Shown here one piece after another: positions 10,722 to 21,002 of a DNA stretch of 64,000 nt (position 1 is the stretch's first letter; the number at the start of each line of letters is the position of its first letter). The translations under genes were made by a program, and so were the position numbers. The DNA lies in contig JAQQWL010000016.1 in NCBI GenBank assembly GCA_038363925.1, forward strand, positions 124,001 to 188,000, in the 5' to 3' direction. Below the pieces are notes generated by a model. The model saw only the letters and a program-made list of their open reading frames with translations, searched no databases and was not told the DNA's origin. Source of the stretch: Apiospora phragmitis. Its lineage: Eukaryota > Ascomycota > Sordariomycetes > Amphisphaeriales > Apiosporaceae.

Positions 10722-13662
10722 ATGGCTCCCTTTCTGATGAGCGGCCTCCCCCGGAGGAGGCGTGTCCTCGTCATTGCTCTTTTCGCCTTCTTCATATGGG
10801 CACTTCTCCCCATCGAGAGCTTCAATCCGCCTCGTCGATTGCTGAACTCCGTCATGACAGCCGGAGGATTCGGACTAGGAGCTTCTACTCTATCTGGCGA
10901 CGTCGGCGGCACGCTGAGATATGTCGATCCGCTTATTGGAACCGTCAATGGAGGTCAGTCATGAAGAAGCGAGGAATCAAAGCAGCCGACAACGTGCTGT
11001 ATCGAGCCATATGTGATTACTAATATTTCAGTAGGTCATGTCTTTCCAGGGGCAACCCTGCCATACGGTAAGAACCTAAAGCTCAACAAATACTTAGACA
11101 AGCAGCAGGGATATTGACGGACTTCTCAGGTATGGCGAAGGCTGTTGCCGATGTTGATAATTGGGGTGAGATCGCTGCGGGATTCGTGTCGGATTCTTCC
11201 AAAGTTACGGGCTTTTCGCATTTGCACGATTCGGGTAAGCAAACTATGCAACTACAAATACTGTATATACTATCTGTGTGTACTAATTTTGTTTCTAGGG
11301 ACTGGTGGTGTAAGTCTACCCCGAGCCTTCTGCAAGTGGTCTATAGACTAACTCCCAGCAGTCACCGTCATTAGGCAATTTTCCGCTCTTTGTCCACCCA
11401 GGCTGCCCTGACGACAACTACCTGGAGTGCAACTACCCAGTGGCTACACGAGCTACGGAGAGGATCGAGAACTCGACAGTTGCTCGTCCGGGGTACTTTT
11501 CTATAGCGCTGAACAACTCAGTAGTATACGAAATGACCGCTGCTATGCACACTACCATATTCAGATTCAATCTTCCCGACCAAGGGGATATACTATCATC
11601 GAACAGCATAGTAGTGCCCAACAGCCCGGTGCTATTAATGGATTTGACTGACCTAGGACGGACTCGCCACGGCGGTGAGATCAAAGTAGATCCGCAGACT
11701 GGGCGCATGACCGGCAGCGGGAAATTCAGTCCCTCGTTTGGGCGCGGGCAGTATTCTGCCTATTTTTGTGCCGACTTCAGAGGGGCAGGGATTCGCAAAA
11801 CTGGTACCTTCGTCAATACCAAAGCGGACGAAAAAGTCAAGGTGATGGGCAGAGGAAGTGCTAGCGGGACTCCAATGCCCGCGGGCTCTGCTGGCGGCTT
11901 TGTGCAATTCGATCGCTCCTTGGGCAGCCAATTCCTGGCAAGGGTTGGGCTGTCTTTCATGTCAGTAACACAAGCTTGCCAGAATGCCGAGAAGGAGATA
12001 CCGGACTTCGACTTCGACTCAGTCGTCAAAGCCAGCGAGAGAGCCTGGAGCGAGAAGTTGTCTGTTATCAAAATCGACCAGGTCGGGGTGAACGACAATC
12101 TTTTGACAACCTTCTGGTCCGGCTTCTACCGAGCTCTATTATCACCCCAAGACTATACAGGCGAAAACCCGTTGTGGAACTCAAGCGAGCCGTATTTGTA
12201 AGTCAAATTAGCCATAGACTCTGTGTCTTCTACTACCCCTTTTCCCTCCCTGTCTGGCTTGTCGGCATGTTTAACTTCTTCTTAGTGACTCCTTTTATTG
12301 TATCTGGGACTCATTCAGAGCTCAACATCCTCTGCTCACCCTTGTGGATCCCAAGGAACAGACACGCATGGTGCGAGCCCTGATCGATATATACAAGCAT
12401 GAAGGGAAACTCCCAGATTGCAGAATGAGCTTTGCGCCGGGGTATACCCAGGGAGGTTCCAACGGCGACGTGGTCCTGGCCGACGCTTTCTTGAAGAAGC
12501 TGCATGATGGCATCGACTGGAACTTGGCATACGAGGCCGTCGTCTCCGACGCCGAGATCGAGCTGGAAGACTGGACGAGTGTAGGAAGGGGAAACCTCGA
12601 GGCTTGGAAAACCTACGGCTTCATACCCGACGACGACGATGACAAGAATGGCACGGGCCCTGAGACCCGCACGGTGTCGAGGACCGTCGAGTACGCCTAC
12701 GAGGACTTCACAATCGCGCTGATGGCGCGGGGGCTCGGCAAGGAAGACGACGAGCGCAAGTACCTCGAGCGCAGCAAGAACTGGGAAAACGTGTTCGACC
12801 CGGACGCCGAGGACCAGTACACGGACGGGGGCCGGGGCGTCGTCGGGAGCGACTTCAAGGGCTTCATGCAGCCGAGGTCCCGTAATGGGGCGTTCAAGTA
12901 CCAGAACATGCGCCTGTGCAGTCCCGTCTACGAAATGCATAAGTGCTACTTCGATACCGTGTACGATACCTACGAGGGCAGCCCTGGCTGTACACCTTCT
13001 ATGTGCCGCAGGACATGGCTTCGCTCATCGTCAGGCTTGGTGGGAAGGATTCCTTCGTCGACAGGCTGAGCTATTTCCACTCCTCCGGCATCATTTATAT
13101 GGGTAACGAGCAGTGTAGGTCCCAATACCATCCGCGCAAGAAATGATCTCACCTGGCTTTTCGAGAATCCCACTGACACGCAATGCGCCTTTTAGCTTTT
13201 CTACCAACATATCAGTTCCACTACGGCGGTAGGCCTGGTCTCAGCTCGTATTGGCTACACCAATACATCCCAGGGCAGTTCAACAGCAGCATCAACGGTA
13301 TCCCTGGCAACGATGACTGCGCCATGGGTGCCTTTACCACTTTCGCTTTCATGGGATTCTTCCCAGTCGCAGGACAGGACGTCTACCTGCTCACGCCACC
13401 GCTTTTCCGCGAGGTTAATCTCCAAACGCCCTCGGGAAAGCGGGCTACCATTCGGAACATTGGATTTGATCCGTCGTACGAGGCCATCTACATCCAGAAA
13501 GCCAGGCTCAACGGGAAGAGTTACACGAAGAACTGGATCACGCATGACTTCTTCTATCATGGTGGGCTGCTCGAACTGACGCTGGGCCCCAAGGAAAGCG
13601 AATGGGGGACTAGGGACGAGGATCTGCCGCCGAGCTCGTCAACGCACGCTACGGCGCCATAA
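10722..13662 (+). CDS. GH92 alpha-1,2-mannosidase, N-terminal signal anchor, with a one-base frameshift
   Basis: Family 92 enzymes are calcium-dependent, inverting exo-alpha-mannosidases, often alpha-1,2. Exons: 10722-10953, 11035-11067, 11130-11234, 11299-11309 (11 bases), 11362-12197, 12286-13114, 13196-13662. The N-terminus is cytosolic-basic (LPRRRRV) followed by a hydrophobic helix, so it is secreted or a type II membrane protein. Motifs: RYVDPLIGTVNGGHVFPGATLPYGMAKAV, GFSHLHDSGTGGSPSLGNFP (split over motif pieces), IWDSFRAQHPLLTLVDP, and YQFHYGGRPGLS. In exon 6 the frame slips at 12981-12984: EGSP must be followed by WLYTFYVPQDMASL, which lies one base out. A fourth C in the CCC run restores it and yields 837 residues with every splice phase correct. 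The conserved GNDD motif also lacks one residue. Probably a working gene with a sequence error; a true null allele is possible. Confidence 0.9.
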
Positions 13663-13733
13663 GCAGGAACAATGGTAACGGCTTATTATAATAATTTCCA
13701 AAAGTGTCCAATGATTTTCGAGAAATATGGCGA

Positions 13734-14945
13734 CTATGGACGCGGGATATGGCTATGGAGCAGAGTATTACTCCCAGTTGCGATTCTCTCCCCCTGCGCT
13801 GAGAACAGTTTCTCAGGGCCGAGACCGCTACCGCCTTCGACAGACAGAGCCCGAAAAAGCTCGTTGTAGAACTCCCTCGTCATCAGACCATGAATGACGA
13901 CCTTCCGGGCCACACCCTCGAGTTCGAGCAGCGGCTCGAAGGCCCTCTGCAGCTTGTTTATGCGGGTCAGCTCCTGCACAACGGGGTCGCGGATCTCGAC
14001 CTTCATGCGCCGCCTGCCGCTTCTGCTCTCGTTCTCTTCTTCCGCTTCTTCCTCCACCAGGTTGGCATCAAGTAGGTTGACCCTGAGGGTATCGTAGCGC
14101 TGGTCGACGCGCACGCAGGTCTGCAGGCACAGCTGCAGCGAGTCAAGGCGCTCGCACTCGCGCAGCAGCTCGACGGCCCGGCGCACCTCAGCCTCGAGCC
14201 GCGCCACCTCGCGCGTACCGTGCGACGTCGGGCACGCGATCACCAGCGTCACGTCGCGCAGCCACTTGGCGGCGCGGCCCGTCAGCGGACCTAACGGGCC
14301 TGGCATCTCGTCGTTGGGCAGGGGCGACAGCGCCCGCGCCCACGAATCCCACGTCCGCCAGTCGCGGGAGCCGAGGACCACGTCGAGCGTGCTGATGCCC
14401 ATGTTGAAGACGAAGGCGTTCTGCCCGTAGAGCCTGCTGTAGATGTAGTTTCTCCAGTATCGGCTTGTTTGGGCAAGACCTAGGCACTCGGCGCCGGGTG
14501 TGGTCGTGGTGCGGGCGTCATTGCCGCCTCCGTTGCGTCGCGGAGGAGGAATCATCTGCTGCACGATCTGGATGGGCTTGTTGGCGCGCCGGCCTGAAAA
14601 GAATTGGATGGCGCAGCCCGTGGATATGAAGAGCGCTTCTAGGAAAAGCTCATCAAGGATCTGCTTGAGGAGTTCCGGGGGTAGGATACCAAGTAGCCCC
14701 TGAGGAGTGATGTTACTTCTGGTTGCCGTAGGAGTGCTTGGCTTCGGCTTAACCGCCTGCTTCTGTTTCCCTCTTTGCTTTGTTGCTGAGTCGGTCTTGC
14801 GGACGGTACCGGGTTGCGGCCGGGCTGGTAAAGGACACCATTGCAGGAGGTTCTCCGTATCAAGAACGAGCTTGGCGCGGGTTCGACATGAACAGCAGCT
14901 ACAGTGTGTAACAGTCTGCAGACTCCAAGGACTGCCAGCGGACAT
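13734..14945 (-). CDS. F-box-like protein of unknown target
   Basis: Single exon, 403 residues, ATG at 14943-14945. Cys-rich N-terminus (CSCCSC near residues 15-20), then a basic, Ser/Thr/Pro-rich stretch. An F-box-like helix follows (LLGILPPELLKQILDELF, about residues 83-100). The rest resembles the tail regions of fungal F-box proteins, with LGLAQTSRYWRNYIYSRLYG being a typical post-F-box segment. F-box proteins link substrates to SCF ubiquitin ligases; the substrate here is unknown. An acidic EEEAEEENE run occurs near residue 300. It lies tail-to-tail with GH92, only 71 bases between stop codons, so their 3' UTRs probably overlap. The F-box call is tentative because the motif is short. Confidence 0.7.
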   Translation of the reverse strand: MSAGSPWSLQTVTHCSCCSCRTRAKLVLDTENLLQWCPLPARPQPGTVRKTDSATKQRGKQKQAVKPKPSTPTATRSNITPQGLLGILPPELLKQILDELFLEALFISTGCAIQFFSGRRANKPIQIVQQMIPPPRRNGGGNDARTTTTPGAECLGLAQTSRYWRNYIYSRLYGQNAFVFNMGISTLDVVLGSRDWRTWDSWARALSPLPNDEMPGPLGPLTGRAAKWLRDVTLVIACPTSHGTREVARLEAEVRRAVELLRECERLDSLQLCLQTCVRVDQRYDTLRVNLLDANLVEEEAEEENESRSGRRRMKVEIRDPVVQELTRINKLQRAFEPLLELEGVARKVVIHGLMTREFYNELFRALSVEGGSGLGPEKLFSAQGERIATGSNTLLHSHIPRP

Positions 14946-15371
14946 GGTGATAACGATGGTGGCTCCTGCAGCAGACCAGTAAATAAGCCAATTTATACAA
15001 GAAGAGCCAATGCCTGAAACACTTGATTTCTGGGCATCTTGGATGGTGGCATGCTGCTTTATATACTAATCTAGCCTTCAACAACCCTTGAACATGGGTG
15101 TGGCTGCCTAATAAGCAACCCGGTCTCAACCCTGCGAGTTAGGCCCATTATTCTAGGTACCTCTCATCTCATCTCATCTGCAGGGACGGCACGGCCTGTC
15201 ACGTGACTTGGCGCCTTTAGCCCACTAACGTCGCGATCTGCTGCCGCGTTGCCTGGACTATCACTTTATGCATTGACGTCAGCTAGTCAGTCGCTGCGAC
15301 ACATCACACACACACATACACTCTTACACTTTTTGCACACTTGAAGGCAGCTTTGTTTCTATTTGGACAAT
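14946..15371. promoter_or_regulatory. Divergent promoter, F-box gene / DUF2461 gene
   Basis: 426 bases between two divergent ATGs. It contains a short CTCAT repeat (about 15162-15179) and an ACACACACAC run (about 15305-15316) just before the DUF2461 start. No gene is seen. Both genes must take their promoters from this interval. Confidence 0.55.
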
Positions 15372-17190
15372 ATGCCGCCTAAAAAGCGAGAAATTGGCCA
15401 CTCAACCCCTCAGGCTGCTACGAGTCGCCGGCGCTCAGCCCGGGTTAGCTCCACCGGCAAGAAGAGCAACTACTTTGAGGATGACGTAGATGAGTCCGAT
15501 GACGTGGGTGCGGCGCGCAAACCGGCCAAGAACACCAAGAAACGCGCCCGATCGGAACTGGGCCATGACAATGATGATAAATCTGACGAAGCCCCTTATA
15601 AAGAGGGAGCCGATTCTCCTAGGGAGAATGGCGAGGAGGAAGAAGACGATGAGGGCGATAAGTCTGACGAGGATAAACCCTCTCTGCCGATAAAACGGGG
15701 TCGAGGGCGCCCGCCGGGCAAAAATCCCAAGGCTTCCAAGAAGACGAAGGAGGAAGATGAATCGGATGCGGCCCCGCCCAGGAAAAGGGGCAGGCCTTCC
15801 AAAGCCGCAACGCCCAAAGCCACTCCCAAGGGCCCGGCCAAGGCTGCTGCTGCTACTGCCGGGAACGGCGAGGATTCTGATGAGGAGGAGTTCGATGAGG
15901 GAAATAGGGTAACCTTTGAACCATTGCCACAATTACGGGATACGGGTGGCGTCGAGTACGAAGACACCCGGATCCACCCGAATACATTGGCCTTTCTCAA
16001 GGATCTCAAGGCCAACAATAAGAGATCTTGGCTAAGAGGTAAGTAATACCCATACCAGTACATTTCGAAGGAGCGACCCAATGATTTGTGTCTATCCGTA
16101 TGTTTGGTCATATTTGTGGCTGACGACGTGTGTGTGTGCTCCTGGCAGCCCGAGACCCTGAGTTCCGCAGGTCGTTAAAGGACTGGGACTCGTTCGTCGA
16201 GACGCTCACCGAGAAGATCACTGAGGCCGACGAGACGATACCAGAACTTCCCCTTAAGGACGTTGTCTTCAGGATATACCGAGATATCCGGTTTTCCAAG
16301 GATCCGACGCCTTACAAGGTGACTTCTTCCTCCCCCTTGCTTCGCAGTGTGTGGGATGTTTTACTAAACAATTTGTCGCTCTTCTAACCTGTAGCCTCAC
16401 TACTCTGCCGCATGGTAAGCATTCAAACCCCCTCCCCCTTAATCGCCTTGAACCTATCAAGCCAAAGCGTACCAGGCTGATTCAGACACGCCACAACAGG
16501 TCGCGAACCGGCCGCAAAGGCCCCTATGCTTGCTACTACGTGCACTGCGAGCCCGGGGGCCACTGTTTTGTGGGCGGCGGGCTGTGGCACCCTGATAAGG
16601 ACGCCATTGCCAAGCTACGCGCCAGCATCGATGAGCGGCCGCACCGGATCCGCCGCGTCCTCTCCAACCCGCACTTCCGCCGTACGTTCTTGCCCAAGGC
16701 CAAGGACGGCGACGACAAGTCCATCATCGCCGCCTTCACGGCTGCCAATCAAGAAAACGCCCTGAAGACGAAACCCCAGGTAAGTGAGCAAGGACGCAAA
16801 GGACATCCAGCAAGCCCCTGCGTTTCCTTCCTTGCTAGCTAAGCTAGCCCTCGGCGCTTTGGAGTGTGCTGATCTTCGAGAAACAGGGTTTCCATCCAGA
16901 CCACCGAGATATCGAACTTCTGAAGTTGCGCAACTTCACCGTCGGAACCAAGATTAAAGACTCAGACTTCACGTCGTCTGCTGCCCAAGACAAGATCATG
17001 GCCCTTATTGAGCCCATGGTTGATTACGTATGTAGCAAGAGCGACAAGGTTCAGTATATATCCGGAATGCATGGCAGCTAACCTAGGTATTGTATAGGTC
17101 ACCTTTTTGAATCGAGTCGTTATGCCGGACCCTGGGGATGACTCGGATTCCGATACTGATGAGAACAATGCGGAAGGTGGTGACGAATGA
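15372..17190 (+). CDS. AT-hook / DUF2461 nuclear protein
   Basis: Six exons: 15372-16038, 16149-16318, 16395-16414 (20 bases), 16500-16779, 16887-17027, 17098-17190; 456 residues. The ATG at 15372 was chosen; an upstream TTG is not a plausible fungal start. The first 200 residues are highly charged and hold two AT-hook-like motifs (KRGRGRPPGK and RKRGRPSKA) between acidic runs, implying nuclear DNA or chromatin binding. The second half is the DUF2461 fold (TIGR02453 family): NTLAFLKDLKANNKRSWLR, then WDSFVETLTEKI, FRIYRDIRFSKDPTPYKPHYSAAW, YYVHCEPGGHCFVGGGLWHP, and GFHPDHRDIELLKLRNF. The tiny third exon encodes PHYSAA and is needed to complete the FSKDPTPYK/PHYSAAWS signature. Family function is unknown. 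Confidence 0.9.
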
Positions 17191-17823
17191 GAGATGAGAT
17201 ATGTATGGTTGTTGCAACCTGTTTTCTTGTCATCGCAATCTCGATTATGACGATACACTTGTACGTTTAATTGACTCGGTGAGCATTTCCCCTAAATTCA
17301 TAGTATCATTTGGGAAGAGCCAAGACTAGGGACTTTGTGCTATCTTACGTGGTAGGCATCTTAGGAATTGGGGTGTACAAATATTTGTATATGAATTTGA
17401 ATACCCCCTTTTGGTGGCGAGATAATCACGTTTCAAATGGTCGTAATATCGGTCGCGCTCTTCTCCGAGATGACCGTTGTGTCCATAGCTATGCGCTTCG
17501 TCGACGCAGCTGGTGACCTCCATAATAGCGCCAGCACCCTATGAAGGCGTCTTATAGCCCCTCCCTTGACGCTATGAGCTTTGCTCCGGTATTGATCGTA
17601 GTCGAAGGTCAGTCGACCTTGGACCCGGAAAGTCGTAGTGCATACCGGTCGGTATACTAGGACCCGAAACCAAATCTGACATCAAGAACCCGCCGTATAT
17701 TATTTTCAGGATTATGTCACTGGTCTTGCTTTCCCCAGCCATCTTTTGTCCATCCTGGGACAATGTGGATGCAAGAACGAAATAGTGAGTCCTGTGCCAA
17801 AATGGGCAATGACGTGAGAATCC
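17191..17823. other. Convergent intergenic region
   Basis: 633 bases between the DUF2461 stop and the C2H2 regulator stop, so it is 3' flank for both. AT-richer than its neighbours; no gene is seen. Confidence 0.55.
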
Positions 17824-20800
17824 TCATCCCAAGCCGCCATTAGGAGGCAATCTTCCCAACGGTGTTCTATCACGCGGCTTCTCTAGAAGATCAGCATAGC
17901 CTTCCAATCCGTTACCAATGACCTTCACAATATCAAGCATGTGATTCCCCTTGAAAGTCTCGGCCCAGAGCCTGGTAACCGCTGCGGCAAGTTGCCTCAG
18001 TTTTGTGCTGTCGCTTGCCGTATAATCAACGTGTGGCGGATGGCCAGATGCACTTCCTGATAGGGAAGGATCGATAGGTACGGCGAACTCGGTCTCATCC
18101 AACATCCGCCGTAGCATCTCCAAGAGGTTCCGTTCCTCTGGTGAAGCAGGAGGGTCGCTTGGTCCAATCGAGGCAAGCGTCATTAGCCACTTCGACAGCA
18201 ATATAGCACATTCTAGGTTACAGACTAGGAAATGTCAGCATGAGTGATCGACGAAGGCCTACTATTACTCACAAGAGTGCTGTATGCTCCATTCGGTGGA
18301 CTTTCTCCTGGCTACGTAGTTAACTCCAAGCTTGACCAGCATGGACAAAGCGTGAATCGCCTGGAGAACTGCTCTGTTGAGCCGTACACTCCGGTTGAGG
18401 TAAGGCGCATCAAGAAACGCGGCAGCGATTTGACCAGCCTCCCGTGTCTCCAGAGTCCTACTAGGACTCAAGTCAGTATACAGACGGATGGAGGCCAAAC
18501 GCCAGAGCGCGGTTGGGTTGTATGCGAGAGGGCCTCCTGCGGAGGGATCGTTGCCGTTTTGCGGGTTCATCTCCGCAGCGCGCGACTGGTGCTGCTCGAA
18601 ACTCATTTGCCACATCCGCAATGCTTGAGCAACTTCTTCAACATCATCTGGCCGCAACCCGCGAGGCGCCTCAAAAGAAGGCGCAGAAGAAAAGCAAGTT
18701 TGCTTCAGGAGGAAGATGTGTTGTAACACAGCATGGATCAACCCGTAGTTCCCGAGGGCTGACATATAGAGCGCAGGACCTTGGGGAGGACGGCTAAATA
18801 GGCGAGAAAATGCATCTTGGAGAGAAATGTCCATAGTGGAGAATGCATGGCGCGCCTCCTGCCACTGCCAGGCTGATTCGGCTCGCCATAGTTTTGAGGA
18901 GTGCGGAAGAAGGATATTCAGCTCGGATGTGAGCAGCAAAGGCGGCATATTATACGCAATGCTGCACAGGTTGAAGAAGCAGTATACAATCAGCTTGGTT
19001 CGGTTGGCCCCTTCAATTCGAATCCATGCTTCCCAGTCAGCGGTCTGTGTCGATTCCGCCATGAAGCCTTCTTCGCGAACAAGCAAGGCCAATAGACTCT
19101 GCAATGACAACGCCTCATGCAGGATAGCCTTTGCTCCCCAAAGTCCAACAGCGAAGAGCAAAAGAAGTGCTTGTATGGTCTCCATACGCGATTGTGGAGT
19201 GTTGGGGGGAACTACGTTCAGCTATAGTCAGCCCACCGAAGCGAATATTGGAAACCAAAACCGAGGGGAGAGTTCTTACTATGGTTCTCTGTGGGTCTCC
19301 TGTGTCATGGACCTCTCCTGCTGGACTGAGTTGAATGAATGCCGAAAACCGTGGCTTGGTGATGGCCGCGTGGAATGCGGGCTATAGGCGGCAGGAGTAG
19401 GAAGCAAACCATGAACCTCATGGCTATGCCTTCGCCGAATCTGTTCCAGGGCTACAGCTTTTGCAGCATACCATAGCGCATTACCTCGATGGTTCTCGAA
19501 CCTGTACTGCGCACCGACTGCCAGTATTGCCAGAAGTAGTTCCGGCGATAGGTCGACCATACTGATGGTTGGTAGATGGAGGATAGGGAGATGATCATGG
19601 AAACCACTAACATATCCTTCGAGGAACCTTGTGAGAGTATGCCGAGAAGGGAAAATGAAGTCGTTCGGAAGTATTGAGGAAAACTCCTCCAGGCGACTTT
19701 TCAACACTGTGTGGTCCATGGCAGATACTCTCAACGGAGGCGCTCTCATGGAGTCCTCGTGACCTCTGCCACCTGTATCGGATACATCTCGAAGATCGGG
19801 TTGTAAGGATGGGAAACGCGACGGGAACTGTGAAGTCGGTTTGGATGCCCCTCGTTGCAAGTCTGTAGGGTGTCGGGGCCACATGCTTGGGCTCTGATCC
19901 GTCTCGAACGCTTGAGGTAAGAAATGTGAAGAGGATGCGAAATCATCCAAAAACAGGTTGTAGTCCTCATAGGCCGAAGACGCCCCTTGGCCAGGGAACC
20001 CAACAGTGATGGCGGCAGCAGCCGCATCCTGTGGTTCTCTTCCCCGGTCACCATACGCTAAGCCCTCCTCATATGGCTTTATCCGAGAGATGCCATTAGA
20101 TGTTTGCCCCATATCACCTATCATTGGTGGCATCGAGTTGACCTCATTTGCTGAAGCGATCTGGGTTGCGGCGTCAGATAAGAGATCAAGATTACATGCT
20201 GCAGCTCTTCCTGGCTGTCGTGGGTCTGGAGCGAGTGTAGGCACAGATACGGAAGCGAGAGACTCCGAGCGGTACTGTTGAACATGAGCACGAGGTATGT
20301 TCATCATGTCATTACCAATGTGGTTCTCGGTCGGCATTTGCTGTTGATCAACAACACCGGCGATAGAGGGCTTCCGCGGCCGGGCGCCATCTTTATTTGT
20401 GCCCTCGTTTAGGTGAACGAGCTTCTCGTGGCGGACAAGTAGATCTCTGATATCCATGTAAGCATGTATCTCGACAGACGCACGGGCTGTTTTCTGTGGC
20501 GACCCAGACTGTGTGTATGTATGTACATGAAAGCTGTATGGTAGGGACTTGGCAGGGGAAGTATAACTAGGTAAGTATGTCTAGCGGTGCAGAGACTCAT
20601 CAAGGTAGGGTGTGCCTGGGGATATGAACAAGCTACAAGGCCAAGAAGTCGCGGGGAAAGCATGAAAAAGAAAGACCAAGACTAACCGGCGTCCAAATGT
20701 CTTCCCACAACGGGCCCAACCACATGCAAAGGGCTTCTCTTTCGTGTGTGTACGCTCATGTCTCTGTACGTGTTCCACACGCCTAAGGTCGACCCAGACC

Positions 20801-21002
20801 AGAGGTTAGTCAGTATACAGTTTATTGCAGACGGAGGGAAGAAGACGAGAATCGGACTCGCTTTCTGTCTTGGCTTGGCTTACCTAAATCGCTTACTGCA
20901 ATACTTGCACGGCAGGGTTTTGGGCTTCTGCTGTCTGCCCTCCGCAATATCATCGGCATTACCAGAAATGGCGGCCGTCTCTACCAACTGAATTGACTGC
21001 AT
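17824..21002 (-). CDS. C2H2 zinc-finger / fungal_trans transcription factor, with a probable one-base frameshift
   Basis: DNA-binding regulator. Minus-strand exons: 21002-20884, 20782-20687, 20446-19280, about 19211-18273, 18224-17824. The first three exons join to two adjacent C2H2 fingers: CKYCSKRFRRVEHVQRHERTH, then the linker TKEKPFAC, then CGWARCGKTFGRRDLLVRHEK and LVH. A 350-residue Ser/Pro/Gln-rich linker follows, then a fungal_trans domain starting near FLEGYVSGFHDHLPILH and running through METIQALLLLFAVGLWGAKA, VYCFFNLCSIAYNMPP and CNLECAILLSKWL. The exon 3 / exon 4 join is out of phase with every nearby acceptor. Removing one C from the six-base C run (19204-19209) and using the acceptor at 19212 gives REPYSPNTPQSRMETIQ and a continuous 906-residue protein. 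The target genes are unknown. The architecture resembles AmdX-type regulators but I do not assign a symbol. Confidence 0.85.
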
